A DNA stretch of 64,000 bases from Psychrobacter sp. NG254 (GTDB taxonomy: Bacteria > Pseudomonadota > Gammaproteobacteria > Pseudomonadales > Moraxellaceae), in contig NZ_JADHDA010000009.1 in the NCBI RefSeq assembly GCF_015277735.1, forward strand, positions 1-64,000, in the 5' to 3' direction. Positions 27,141 to 35,838 of this stretch are shown here, piece by piece (the stretch's first letter is position 1; every line of letters begins with the position of its first letter). Both the position numbers and the translations under genes were made by a program. Below the pieces are notes generated by a model. That model ran no database searches, was not told the DNA's origin, and saw only the letters and a list, made by a program, of their open reading frames with translations.

Positions 27141-28076
27141 ATGCATAAAAACAGGGTATTACCCATACTAATTATGAAAGATTTCGATTATTTGTCACTA
27201 AGTGGTCAGCATTTGCTAATATTTACTACTTTACATGAGGTCGGCACAGTGACAAAAACGGCCGAGCAGCTTGAGCTGACACAATCCACCATCAGTCATA
27301 GCTTACAAAAGCTGAGGCAAATATTTGATGATGAACTGTTTGTGCGCTCCGGTAGAAGCGTTAAGCCGACCCAGCGTAGTGAGTATCTGTACAAAGAAAT
27401 TAAACCGCTACTATTACGGCTTAATGAATTGACTGAACAGCAAGCGTTTGAACCAGCACTGGCGCATTTTGATTACACGGTATTGGCAAATGACTACCAA
27501 GTCGGCGTGTTTTTGCCGCAGTTGTCGCAACTGATTGCAGCGCAAGTGGCGTCGTTTCGCTTAAACATATTACCCTCTAGCAAGCCTGAGATTCAGCAAC
27601 TTCGTCAAAACGATATCGATGTGGTGTTTTCACCATTTGCACCCGACCACAATGACATCATGAGCGTGCGTTTGTTTGATGATGTGGCAAGGTGCTATTA
27701 CGACCCTGCATATCGCTCACCTCCATTGACCCAGCAAGATTTTGATGATGCCCGCTATGTAGGGCTGAGTTTTACCAAAGGTGAATCCGCTAGCCAAACA
27801 CACAAAAGTATTATTCATGCGATAGATGATAAAACAGTCATACGCACCCATAGCTTTGCGACTGTTGCCATGTTCGTTGAAGGATCGAAATTGATGGCGA
27901 TTGCGCCAAGCAAATTGAATGCGCTATGGTTTGCGCACTTAGACAGTGTGGCTTTGCCGCATCAACCTACGCCTATGACCATGCGTATGCTATGGCATAA
28001 AAAATATCAAAATGATCCAAAGCACAAATGGTTCAGAGAGCAAGTGATGGCTTGCACCAATGCTTTTAGACAGTGA
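27141..28076 (+). CDS. LysR-family regulator (NodD/LeuO-like)
   Basis: 311 residues from 27141; an ATG at 27174 (MKDFDYLSLSGQHL) gives a more usual LysR start and is the alternative. The helix-turn-helix is EVGTVTKTAEQLELTQSTIS, followed by SLQKLRQIFDDELFVRSGRS as in the NodD/PA2206-like group. The effector domain is shorter in conserved motifs than the other LysR proteins here. It diverges from the outer-membrane barrel gene and may control it. No operator could be assigned. Confidence 0.85.
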   Translation: MHKNRVLPILIMKDFDYLSLSGQHLLIFTTLHEVGTVTKTAEQLELTQSTISHSLQKLRQIFDDELFVRSGRSVKPTQRSEYLYKEIKPLLLRLNELTEQQAFEPALAHFDYTVLANDYQVGVFLPQLSQLIAAQVASFRLNILPSSKPEIQQLRQNDIDVVFSPFAPDHNDIMSVRLFDDVARCYYDPAYRSPPLTQQDFDDARYVGLSFTKGESASQTHKSIIHAIDDKTVIRTHSFATVAMFVEGSKLMAIAPSKLNALWFAHLDSVALPHQPTPMTMRMLWHKKYQNDPKHKWFREQVMACTNAFRQ

Positions 28077-28177
28077 TTGTTAGAGAAGGCCAACTAGAGT
28101 GCATGGGTCAGTGATAGGCATCTTTAGCTCAGTACTTAACCAGATGCTTAATGGCGCATCAATAGCGCTTAAATACA

Positions 28178-28222
28178 AAAAAACCTCTCAAACGATGATA
28201 TATTTCGCTTGAGAGGTTTTTT
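28178..28222. terminator. Bidirectional terminator between LysR and YgiN-like genes
   Basis: AAAAAACCTCTCAA (28178-28191) pairs with TTGAGAGGTTTTTT (28209-28222), giving a 14-bp stem with A-run and T-run on the two sides. It serves the convergent genes ending at 28076 and 28276. Confidence 0.88.
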
Positions 28223-28275
28223 CAATTATCTACCTTTATCTCCGTGAGTCTCTACAAACTTCGATCTAATGCTGT

Positions 28276-28578
28276 CTAGAGCGAAGTCATCTCAGTGATG
28301 ACAAACTCATCAACCATGCCTTCTGACACTTTGGCATAGTGTTGAAAATGCGAGCTTTGTACATGCTGCTGCAAAGCTTCGTTATTTTCCCAAATCTCAT
28401 AAAATATAAAGCCATTAGGGTTGGCATTGTCTTGATGCAAGGTATACTGAATACAGCCTTGATCAGTTTGCGATGCGGCTGTGAGCTTAAGCAGCTCAGA
28501 TTTTATCTGCTCGGCATGCTCAGGTTTGGCTTTAATAGTGGCAACAACGGTCAATGGTTTGTTTGCTTGCGTGTTCAT
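28276..28578 (-). CDS. YgiN-like quinol monooxygenase / ABM domain protein
   Basis: 100 residues, single ABM ferredoxin-like domain: VVATIKAKPEHAEQIKSELL, then QTDQGCIQYTLHQDNANPNG, FIFYEIWENNEALQQHVQSS and HFQHY. This is the pattern of YgiN/LsrG-like cytoplasmic proteins that act on quinols or small oxidised metabolites. It stands alone. Upstream (28839-28936) is a scrap of a LysR gene related to the two copies elsewhere in the window, so a LysR-controlled reductase locus may once have been here too. Confidence 0.85.
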   Translation of the reverse strand: MNTQANKPLTVVATIKAKPEHAEQIKSELLKLTAASQTDQGCIQYTLHQDNANPNGFIFYEIWENNEALQQHVQSSHFQHYAKVSEGMVDEFVITEMTSL

Positions 28579-28838
28579 AATTGCATCCTATGTTTGAATA
28601 TTATACTTATTTAAAATACACTCATTTAGCCCTTTCATAGCGTATTGATTGTCTGTCATCACGCTACGTATGGTTGACTATATACCTCGTCATTCAATCC
28701 ATTGTAATAAAAATGTTGTGATTCAAACAGTGGTTAAAGCCCGAAACACCTTAAACATTTTTTTGAAAATATCTAAGTATTCATGACTAAGTATTGATAA
28801 CTCAGTTTTGATAAGTCGTAGCAACAAACGCTGTACGT

Positions 28839-28936
28839 CAATACTGCCTCTGCCCGTTCAATCAAGTATTCTCTAACAGCATTAAACAGCGGATCAATCA
28901 ATATATTTCCTATATAAATCCACATAGCTATTTGGC
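28839..28936 (-). pseudogene. Scrap of a third LysR copy (3' end plus an internal piece)
   Basis: The minus strand of about 28839-28900 translates to IDPLFNAVREYLIERAEAVL, matching the C-terminus of both LysR paralogues (IDPLFNAVKEYLIERVE). Directly next to it, about 28910-28936 matches the internal IDLYG/YVDLYG coding segment found near 32980 in copy 2. About 450 bases between the two segments are missing. Repeat copy C starts 9 bases further on. Confidence 0.75.
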
Positions 28937-28944
28937 GATATCAC

Positions 28945-29051
28945 TATAGTCGATTCAATTTAAAAGTAGTACAAGGCAACCGAGTGTAGATGTATATGTA
29001 ATACTTCAAGCGAGGTTAACGCTGTAATACTTTTATAGTGGAATGGCTGTA
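28945..29051 (+). repeat. About 108 bp intergenic repeat, copy C
   Basis: It starts TATAGTCGATTCAATTTAAA and ends TAGTGGAATGGCTGTA; the core is GTACAAGGCAACCGAGTG. It is nearly identical to copy F at 42898-43004. It lies between the LysR scrap and the end of the cadR-like gene. Its right end contains ACTTTTATAGTG, the inverted partner of the AATTTAAAAGT near its left end. Confidence 0.88.
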
Positions 29052-29073
29052 GCATTAACAACTGTTATCCGTA

Positions 29074-29487
29074 CTACTGACTATGGCAGGAGTTGTCGGC
29101 AAGCGCATTTAATATGCCGCATGACTTCGCGGGCGCCCTACTGACGCATTTCTGCCGCAAAACATTTAGATGCTGCTTTAACTGCTTTAATTCCTCTATA
29201 CGCACTTCCACCGCGCGAATATGTTCATCTAATAAGGTATCGACATCGCCGCAGTCTCTGTTAGGTTCCTCCCAATACTGCAGTAAGGTTCGTACTTCAT
29301 CCAACGTCATATCGAGTGTGCGACAGTGCAGGATAAACTGTAGACGTTCAATATGGCTTTCACGATATAAGCGATAATTCCCCTCACTACGAGAAGGCTC
29401 TGGTAATAGTTTTTCTTTTTCGTAATAGCGAATGGTCTCCACGGTGGCACCAGTGCACTTAGCGAGCTCTCCAATTTTTATTAGCAT
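29074..29487 (-). CDS. cadR: Cd(II)/Pb(II)-responsive MerR-family regulator (CadR/PbrR type)
   Basis: 137 residues. The N-terminal MerR helix-turn-helix (IKIGELAKCTGATVETIRYY) is followed by a dimerisation helix and the metal-site cysteines Cys79, Cys114 and Cys123, the pattern of PbrR/CadR proteins. It ends with a Cys/His tail (CHSQ). It is divergent from the P-type ATPase gene, and the 199-base gap holds a perfect MerR-type promoter for that gene. These regulators bend the promoter when Cd, Pb or Zn binds. Confidence 0.92.
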   Translation of the reverse strand: MLIKIGELAKCTGATVETIRYYEKEKLLPEPSRSEGNYRLYRESHIERLQFILHCRTLDMTLDEVRTLLQYWEEPNRDCGDVDTLLDEHIRAVEVRIEELKQLKQHLNVLRQKCVSRAPAKSCGILNALADNSCHSQ

Positions 29488-29615
29488 CGTTATTCCAAAG
29501 TTATCTCACAGTTTTCTTGAAGTTATCTCAAAGTCATTTCAAAACCCGAAACATTAAAGTAACTATAAGGTTTAGCACTGAGAAAATCAAGTTTGTACAG
29601 TTACCTAAAAACGGC

Positions 29616-29646
29616 CTTGACTCTGAAGCCACTAGAGGGTTCACAA
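29616..29646 (+). promoter_or_regulatory. MerR-type promoter/operator of the metal ATPase gene
   Basis: A -35 box TTGACT (29616-29621) and a -10 box CACAAT (29641-29646) are separated by 19 bases, the long spacer typical of MerR-activated promoters. The spacer holds the dyad CTCT-N9-AGAG (ACTCTGAAGCCACTAGAGGG), closely like known pbr/cad operators. It lies 41 bases upstream of the ATPase ATG. Confidence 0.88.
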
Positions 29647-29686
29647 TAGCGTTATCAAAAGAACGCTTATAGTAGGACGAATTATT

Positions 29687-31852
29687 ATGCAATATCGTAT
29701 TGAAGGTATGGACTGTGCCAGTTGCGTCAGAAAGATTGAAACTGCATTAGCACGTATGCCCGGTGTCTCTGACATACAGCTTAATTTTGCGACTGAAAAG
29801 TTAGAGCTAACATTGGCCTCTGATTCAGAGACTCAGTTCAGTGATGTCGAAAAGACCATCAAGCGCCTTGGTTTTGGTATATCTGCCACTACTGATCAAG
29901 CAATCGCAGCAGACGGCATTGGTGACAATCCATTAGATACGCAGCAACAGCGTTGGTGGCAAACCCGAAAAGGCAAGCAAGTGGTTGGTCTCGGTATCCT
30001 GATGAGCGTCGCCTACGCGTTAGCACTAATTTTTCCTGATTATGGAATGTGGGCATTCGCTATTGCCGTTATTGTGGGCGTTTTTCCCTTTGCCCGAAAA
30101 TCTATGACCTTGGCAATGACAGGCACCCCGTTTTCAATTGAAATGCTGATGTCTATCGCGGCAATTGGTGCGCTTATCATTGGTGAAGCTGAAGAAGCTG
30201 CGGCAGTTGTCTTCTTGTTTTCAGTTGGCGAGTTACTAGAGAGCGTGGCGGCTGATCGTGCCCGTGCTGGTATCAGAGCATTGGCGTCATTGGTTCCAAA
30301 GACTGCGATTTTACTTGATGCACAAGGTGGACAGCGTGACGTTCTTGCAGTCTCATTGCAGGTCAATGATTTGGTCTTGGTACGACCTGGTGATAAGGTG
30401 TCTGCTGATGGTGTCATTGTTCAAGGTAGCTCTAGTCTTGATGATTCACCCATCACTGGCGAATCCATACCCGTTGCCAAAGCGATAGGCGATGCAGTAT
30501 TCGCAGGATCCATCAATATGGAAGGAGCGCTGCAAGTCCGCGTAGAAAAGACCGCGGCCGACAACACCATTGCGCGCATTATTACTCTGGTAGAGCAAGC
30601 GCAAGCCTCTAAAGCCCCTACTGCCCGCTTTATTGAAAAATTTAGTCGCTACTACACCCCAGCAGTGATGGCGATAGCCACTCTGGTTATTATCATACCG
30701 CCGCTAGTAATGGGAGGGGAATGGGCAACTTGGTTATATCGAGGTTTTGCACTATTGTTAATTGCCTGTCCTTGTGCACTTGTCCTATCTACTCCGGCCG
30801 CCATCGCGTCAGGGTTGGCTGTCGGTACCCGTCGCGGTTTACTCATCAAAGGCGGTAGTGCTTTAGAAACTATTGGTCGCGTGAATGTCGTGGCTTTTGA
30901 CAAGACGGGTACGTTAACTGAAGGCAAGCCTCGCGTCACCGACGTTATTGCCTTTGCACAGGGGCACATAGTACAAGAGCATATAGAATCTGAAAGTCAA
31001 AGTGAGGTGTTGGCGCTGTTTGCCAGTGTCGAGTCTGCCTCTAGTCATCCACTGGCAAAAGCGATCATTGATCATGCCAAAGCTACTAATATTTCTATAC
31101 CAGTAGCTTCCAAGGCTTATACCACTGCTGGAAAAGCAGTACATGCGACGGTAGCTGATCGTCCTCTAGCCATCGGATCACCGGTTTATGCTGCCACTGA
31201 AACATCGATATCACTAGAACAAAATGCACAAATTGAAGCACTACAAAACGAGGGTAAGACGGTCTCCGTTCTGTTCGATGAGCAGAGCCGTGAAGTGCTT
31301 GGGTTGGTAGCGCTACGAGACGAGTTACGAGATGATGCTCAGGCAGGAGTGGCACAGCTCAAAGCGATGGGTGTGCGCTCTGTGATGCTTACAGGTGACA
31401 ACCGTCTGACCGCTCAGGCACTTGCTAGTCATTTAGAGATAGAATGGGAAGCTGAGCTGTTGCCCGAAGATAAGCTACGCTTGTTGAATGAGATGAAAGG
31501 TAATAGCAAAGTAGCGATGATTGGTGATGGTATCAACGATGCGCCAGCACTAGCAACCGCAGATGTGGGCATCGCCATGGGCGGCGGTACGGATGTCGCC
31601 ATCGAGACAGCCGATATCGCCCTATTAAAAAGTCGCGTCACGGACGTTGCTCATCTCATTGCCCTATCACGTGCCACCATGTCCAACATTCATCAAAATG
31701 TGATGTTTGCGCTTGGTCTAAAGTCCGTATTTTTGATCACTACTGTACTGGGTATCACTGGGCTATGGATCGCTGTATTGGCTGATACTGGTGCGACCGT
31801 ATTGGTCACGTTGAATGCATTACGCTTACTGCGCTTTAAAGGAGCTAGTTAA
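29687..31852 (+). CDS. cadA: P1B-type heavy-metal ATPase (Cd/Zn/Pb export)
   Basis: 721 residues. One N-terminal metal-binding domain (GMDCASC, Cys10 and Cys13) is followed by eight predicted membrane helices. The intramembrane metal motif is CPC at 361-363, the phosphorylated Asp is Asp405 in DKTGTLTEGKP, and SSHPLAKAI plus GDGINDAPAL mark the nucleotide and hinge domains. CPC with a CxxC domain and a CadR-type regulator points to Cd, Zn or Pb rather than copper. It exports these ions across the inner membrane using ATP. It is the single gene behind the MerR promoter. Confidence 0.93.
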   Translation: MQYRIEGMDCASCVRKIETALARMPGVSDIQLNFATEKLELTLASDSETQFSDVEKTIKRLGFGISATTDQAIAADGIGDNPLDTQQQRWWQTRKGKQVVGLGILMSVAYALALIFPDYGMWAFAIAVIVGVFPFARKSMTLAMTGTPFSIEMLMSIAAIGALIIGEAEEAAAVVFLFSVGELLESVAADRARAGIRALASLVPKTAILLDAQGGQRDVLAVSLQVNDLVLVRPGDKVSADGVIVQGSSSLDDSPITGESIPVAKAIGDAVFAGSINMEGALQVRVEKTAADNTIARIITLVEQAQASKAPTARFIEKFSRYYTPAVMAIATLVIIIPPLVMGGEWATWLYRGFALLLIACPCALVLSTPAAIASGLAVGTRRGLLIKGGSALETIGRVNVVAFDKTGTLTEGKPRVTDVIAFAQGHIVQEHIESESQSEVLALFASVESASSHPLAKAIIDHAKATNISIPVASKAYTTAGKAVHATVADRPLAIGSPVYAATETSISLEQNAQIEALQNEGKTVSVLFDEQSREVLGLVALRDELRDDAQAGVAQLKAMGVRSVMLTGDNRLTAQALASHLEIEWEAELLPEDKLRLLNEMKGNSKVAMIGDGINDAPALATADVGIAMGGGTDVAIETADIALLKSRVTDVAHLIALSRATMSNIHQNVMFALGLKSVFLITTVLGITGLWIAVLADTGATVLVTLNALRLLRFKGAS

Positions 31853-31876
31853 TTGGTAACTTGCTCTAAAAATAAC

Positions 31877-32050
31877 TAGGGCGTGTCCTCAATTCAATCG
31901 ATAGTTATCTAAATGGGTTAAAAATGGCTAAATCTTGCCAAACGGTGTCAAATAGCTGACTAATATCTCGATATTATCTGCGCTATTTTCCTTGTTTGAC
32001 TGTAATTTATCTCATTTTTATTACCATTTTTAAAATGAGGACACGCCCTA
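31877..32050. mobile_element. 174 bp MITE with 15-bp terminal inverted repeats
   Basis: TAGGGCGTGTCCTCA (31877-31891) and TGAGGACACGCCCTA (32036-32050) are perfect inverted repeats bounding an AT-rich, non-coding 144-base centre. The outermost TA could be part of a TA target duplication. No transposase is encoded, so it would need one in trans. Single copies of the CTAGGGCG end motif occur at 44211 and 48768. Confidence 0.82.
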
Positions 32051-32470
32051 AATAGTCCTAAGAATATATCGGGTATGGTCGAGCTTGGCTATATCCGATA
32101 TACCTTGGAAATGTATTCTTCCGCCAAATACTGTGGCTCTACACTTGCAATAAGTACAAGTGGTTCATCAGTTCAAAATAAAGCACCTTCAGGGTAAATG
32201 CCACTTATCTTGACTATGTATACTTCATCAATTTTACCCAAATGATTTAACTCTGCCAACATTGCAGTACAGCTTATAATGTCGATCTTTAGATGACTAA
32301 AGCGATCTAATAGAGTATGCCTTTATGAACTGCCTAATTCTATTAAGCTCTAAACTAAAGAGTATTCATATTGAATGTTAATATTTGGGAATACAATTGA
32401 TTGTTTTCGAAGAAAGCAATTAATCTCCATTGGTCTTTGGTCTTTGGTCATTGGTTGCGTTGACTAAAAC
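32051..32470. other. 420-base gap with a decayed minus-strand reading frame
   Basis: No intact gene is present. On the minus strand from about 32340 to 32100 one frame reads with protein-like composition (LDRFSHLKIDIISCTAMLAE, then KIDEVYIVKISGIYPEGALF) but has stops before and within it. An imperfect inverted repeat lies at about 32066-32105, and a short TTGGTCT tandem repeat at 32430-32452. The frame was not assigned to any family. Confidence 0.3.
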
Positions 32471-33385
32471 CTACGCCAACACTCCCTCTACCCGCTCAAT
32501 CAAATATTCTTTAACCGCATTAAACAGCGGATCTATCAAGCGCCGTTCTGGGCAAATCAAATATAGCGGATAGTTGGCCACTTGCCAGCCGTCCAACGCT
32601 ACTTCAACCAATCGCCCTGCTTTTAAATCTGCAGCTATATCTAACTGTGACTTCAGGGCAATACCCTGACCTGCCACGGCCCAGCGCCGTACCACATCGC
32701 CATCTTTACTTCGCCGGTTGCCAGCCACTGCCACACGTTTGGTCTTGCCCTCTTTTTCAAAAGTCCACTCACTTAAATATTTTTCATCATGTCCCAAACA
32801 CAGGCAATTATGCTGAGTTAAGTCTTCAGGGATTTTTGGCAAGCCAATATCATTATCAACTTTGTCCAAATACGCCTTTGAAGCACATAGTATCGGACGA
32901 TTATTCAACACAATGGGCAGTGCCACGAGCGATGAATCTTTGGGCGCGCCATAGCGTAACGCCAAATCAATCTGCTGACCGTATAAATCCACATAGCTGT
33001 CTGACATATGCAGCTGTACCGTCACTTTGGGGTGAATCTGCATAAAATCATCCAACCATGGCAACACCAAATTTCGCCCCAAATCTGACGATGCAGATAA
33101 CCGAATCGTACCGGTCAACTCAGCATCATTGTCATGCAATCCTGCATAAGCGTTGTCTAAAATAGCCACGGCATCTCGGCAATGCTTTAAATATTGCTCA
33201 CCTTTAGTGGTCAAACGTAGCCGGCGAGTTGAACGAACAAACAATACCGTTTCGATTTCAGCTTCCAATCTTTTTACGGCTGCACTCACCACCGCTGGCG
33301 ATAGATCTAAGTGGCGCGCACAGGCAGACAAGCTACCTAAACGAGCAGTTTCAATAAAAATACGTAAATCCTGCAAATTTTTCAT
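32471..33385 (-). CDS. LysR-family regulator, copy 2
   Basis: 304 residues, nearly identical to the regulator at 5360-6274. The first 80 residues differ at a single position (LTTKGEQ for LTSKGEQ), and most changes lie in the effector domain and the last ten residues. The shared helix-turn-helix implies the same operator, and the GAAAC/GTTTC palindrome is indeed conserved at both promoters. Here the divergent genes are an SDR and a zinc-type reductase rather than the oxygenase, with an nfsB fragment behind them. The two regulators may cross-regulate. Confidence 0.92.
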   Translation of the reverse strand: MKNLQDLRIFIETARLGSLSACARHLDLSPAVVSAAVKRLEAEIETVLFVRSTRRLRLTTKGEQYLKHCRDAVAILDNAYAGLHDNDAELTGTIRLSASSDLGRNLVLPWLDDFMQIHPKVTVQLHMSDSYVDLYGQQIDLALRYGAPKDSSLVALPIVLNNRPILCASKAYLDKVDNDIGLPKIPEDLTQHNCLCLGHDEKYLSEWTFEKEGKTKRVAVAGNRRSKDGDVVRRWAVAGQGIALKSQLDIAADLKAGRLVEVALDGWQVANYPLYLICPERRLIDPLFNAVKEYLIERVEGVLA

Positions 33386-33475
33386 CGTGTCGCCTTAGTT
33401 AGCTTAGCTGTAATTGAATTAGCGATAACAACGAGTTGCTGACACTAATGCATTTATCATTATATAAAAATTATT

Positions 33476-33610
33476 GAAACTGTTTTTTTATATTAGTCCG
33501 TGTTTGGTATTCGATCATAGCCCTAACAAAGACTATTTGTGATTGCCCAACAAAACAAGCAGCTAAGCATACTATATACAGACTTTCAAAAATATATTGA
33601 AAGTGTTTTC
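33476..33610. promoter_or_regulatory. Two candidate LysR sites in the LysR2-SDR divergent promoter
   Basis: GAAACTGTTTT at 33476-33486 and GAAAGTGTTTTC at 33599-33610 correspond to the sites at 6398 and 7548 of copy 1, with shared flanks (ATTATATAAA and ATATTGAAAGTG). In copy 2 they are 123 bases apart. In copy 1 the oxygenase gene lies between them, 1,150 bases apart. This conserved pair is the best evidence that the motif is functional. Confidence 0.6.
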
Positions 33611-33709
33611 GCTGATGGCTACTGTTTAATGTTAATCAAACGCATTACTATGAATCATCATTAAGAACAGCAGATGAATAAGAATTCTTAAAATATATAA
33701 GGACAACAA

Positions 33710-34609
33710 ATGCAAAAGACTATTTTAATCACAGGCAGTACCGATGGTATTGGTAAATTAGCCGCTATAAAACTCGCACAACTGGGTCACAATATCTATC
33801 TGCATGGTAGAGATACCAATAAGCTTGCCGATGTGATTGCAGAAGTCAAAATCGCTGCAACCCAAGCCAATCAGCAAGTAACTATTGAAGGTTTTGTGGC
33901 TGACTTTGCTCTATTGGCTGATGTTAAAGAGATGGCCAACGCGGTGATAAGTAAGTTTACAGCTGCAGGAATACATTTAGATGTACTAATTAATAATGCG
34001 GGCGTGTTCAAAGTAGCAAACACCCAAACCGAGACAGGGTTCGACGTGCGCTTTGTGGTGAATTACTTTGCCCCTTACCTATTAACCCAAGCGTTACTAC
34101 CGTTAATGAGTGCATCAGCGGTCAAAGAATCTAACGACACACTTAGCGATGGCATGCCTGCCCGTATTATCAATTTAAGCTCGGCAGCGCAGCAAGTCGT
34201 ATCACCACAAGCCATGACTGGGCACAAAAAACTGCCTGATCAAGATGCCTATGCGCAAAGTAAACTGGCATTGACCATGTGGAGTATGGCACTGGCTGAT
34301 CAGGTAGCAAGCGATAACATCAACGTGATCGCCGTCAACCCCGGCTCATTACTCAACACCCGCATGGCAAATGATGCTTACGGACAGCACTGGTCTCCAG
34401 CAGATAAAGGGGCCAATATTTTGGTCGCCTTGGCAGTGGACGATAAGTTTGCCCATCAAACTGGCCAGTATTTCGATAATGATATTAAAGACGGTGAGCA
34501 TGGTGATGAGAGAGGCGAGTTTGGCACACCTCATAGCGATGCCCTGAATAAAACAGCCATTGCCAAGCTCATGCAACACACCCAACAGATATTGACGCCC
34601 ACACTATAA
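33710..34609 (+). CDS. Short-chain dehydrogenase/reductase
   Basis: 299 residues of the classical SDR fold: TGSTDGIGKLAAIKLA (TGxxxGIG cofactor motif), LINNAGVF, and the catalytic Ser in LSSAAQ followed by YAQSK (Tyr and Lys). Similar to retinol-dehydrogenase-like SDRs that act on lipophilic carbonyls. It is divergent from LysR copy 2 and 42 bases ahead of the zinc-type reductase, with which it likely forms an operon induced by that regulator. The natural substrate is unknown. Confidence 0.88.
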   Translation: MQKTILITGSTDGIGKLAAIKLAQLGHNIYLHGRDTNKLADVIAEVKIAATQANQQVTIEGFVADFALLADVKEMANAVISKFTAAGIHLDVLINNAGVFKVANTQTETGFDVRFVVNYFAPYLLTQALLPLMSASAVKESNDTLSDGMPARIINLSSAAQQVVSPQAMTGHKKLPDQDAYAQSKLALTMWSMALADQVASDNINVIAVNPGSLLNTRMANDAYGQHWSPADKGANILVALAVDDKFAHQTGQYFDNDIKDGEHGDERGEFGTPHSDALNKTAIAKLMQHTQQILTPTL

Positions 34610-34651
34610 TTTTTATTCCATACCCACAAACAAACATTTAGGACTACGACT

Positions 34652-35722
34652 ATGAAAGCAATCGGCTATCAAGACAACTTATCCATCGATAATGAGATGG
34701 CGCTACAAGACATCACGATAGACACACCAGTGGCATCAGGCCGTGACGTCTTGGTCGAAGTAAAAGCCATTTCGGTCAACCCTGTCGATTACAAAATCCG
34801 TGAAGCAAGACCTGCAGCAGAGGGTGAGTTTGCCGTTATTGGTTGGGATGCTGCGGGTGTGGTCACTGCTGCGGGTGTGGTCACTGCCGTTGGCGAGGAT
34901 GTTAGCTTGTTTTCAATAGGCGACCGCGTCTATTACGCTGGTGATTTGACCCGCTCAGGCAGCAATGCCGAGTACCAATTGGTTGATGAGCGTATTGTAG
35001 GACGTATGCCAGAATCACTGTCATTCTCTGAAGCTGCTGCCCTACCCTTGACGACGATAACAGCATGGGAGATGTTGTTTGATCGTTTGCAAGTGCCTGT
35101 TGCCTCTAGCGAAAATTCTGATGATACAAAAACGACTGAAAGCCGTCCGACTATTTTAGTGGTTGGTGCAGCAGGTGGCGTAGGTTCAATCATGACTCAG
35201 TTGCTAAAAACCAGAACGCAGGCCGTCATTATTGGTACTGCCTCACGAGATGAGAGCGTCAAGTGGTTAAAAACGCTAGGCGCAGATTACGTGATTAATC
35301 ATCACAATCCATTGTCAGACGAGCTAAAAAATACAGGCATTACTGAAGTGGATTACGTGGTGAGCCTTAACAACACCGAAGAGCATTACGCTGAAATCAT
35401 CAAATGCCTAAAGCCTCAAGGCAAATTGGGGCTCATTGATGACCCTAAAACCCTAGATGCCAACGCATTGAAACTAAAAAGCTTGAGCCTACATTGGGAA
35501 TTTATGTTTGCCCGCTCGATGTTTACTACACCTGATATGATTGAGCAGCATCGCTTGTTAAATCAAGTGGCCACCATGATTGATGCCGGCAAGCTAAAAA
35601 CCACGGTGGCTCATGAGCTGGGTGCTATTACTGCTAGTAACTTACGCCGCGCTCATCAAATGCTAGAGAACAGAGAAGCTCACGGTAAAATCGTACTCGA
35701 AGGCTGGTCTGTTAAATATTGA
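34652..35722 (+). CDS. Zinc-type alcohol dehydrogenase-like / quinone reductase (MDR superfamily)
   Basis: 356 residues: N-terminal GroES-like domain (ISVNPVDYKIREA, GWDAAGVV) and C-terminal Rossmann domain (VVGAAGGVGSIMTQLLK). It lacks the zinc-binding Cys set, as usual for the ZDH/QOR group that reduces enones and quinones with NADPH. An exact 18-base tandem duplication (34850-34867 and 34868-34885) inserts six extra residues, giving AAGVVTAAGVVTAVGED where one copy is normal. The reading frame stays open. The stop is immediately followed by repeat copy D. Confidence 0.88.
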   Translation: MKAIGYQDNLSIDNEMALQDITIDTPVASGRDVLVEVKAISVNPVDYKIREARPAAEGEFAVIGWDAAGVVTAAGVVTAVGEDVSLFSIGDRVYYAGDLTRSGSNAEYQLVDERIVGRMPESLSFSEAAALPLTTITAWEMLFDRLQVPVASSENSDDTKTTESRPTILVVGAAGGVGSIMTQLLKTRTQAVIIGTASRDESVKWLKTLGADYVINHHNPLSDELKNTGITEVDYVVSLNNTEEHYAEIIKCLKPQGKLGLIDDPKTLDANALKLKSLSLHWEFMFARSMFTTPDMIEQHRLLNQVATMIDAGKLKTTVAHELGAITASNLRRAHQMLENREAHGKIVLEGWSVKY

Positions 35723-35725
35723 TAC

Positions 35726-35829
35726 CATAGCGAACTACTAAACCGCTACGGTGTTACCCTCCCTAGAGGTACTATATGTACAATCTGCGGTCGGCTGCCT
35801 TGTAGCTGTTTTAGACTTCTTTGACTATA
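35726..35829 (-). repeat. About 108 bp intergenic repeat, copy D (inverted)
   Basis: Read on the minus strand it starts TATAGTCAAAGAAGTCTAAA and is almost identical to copy G at 44554-44661 through ACAAGGCAGCCGACCGCAG and the GTACCTCTAGGGAGGGTAAC segment. The last bases differ from copy G. It lies between the reductase stop and the nfsB 3' fragment, which begins 10 bases later. Confidence 0.85.
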
Positions 35830-35838
35830 GTTTTAAAA

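Noticed and set aside
32430..32452. TTGGTCT tandem repeat near the end of LysR copy 2.
   Set aside because: Fewer than three full units, no functional context.
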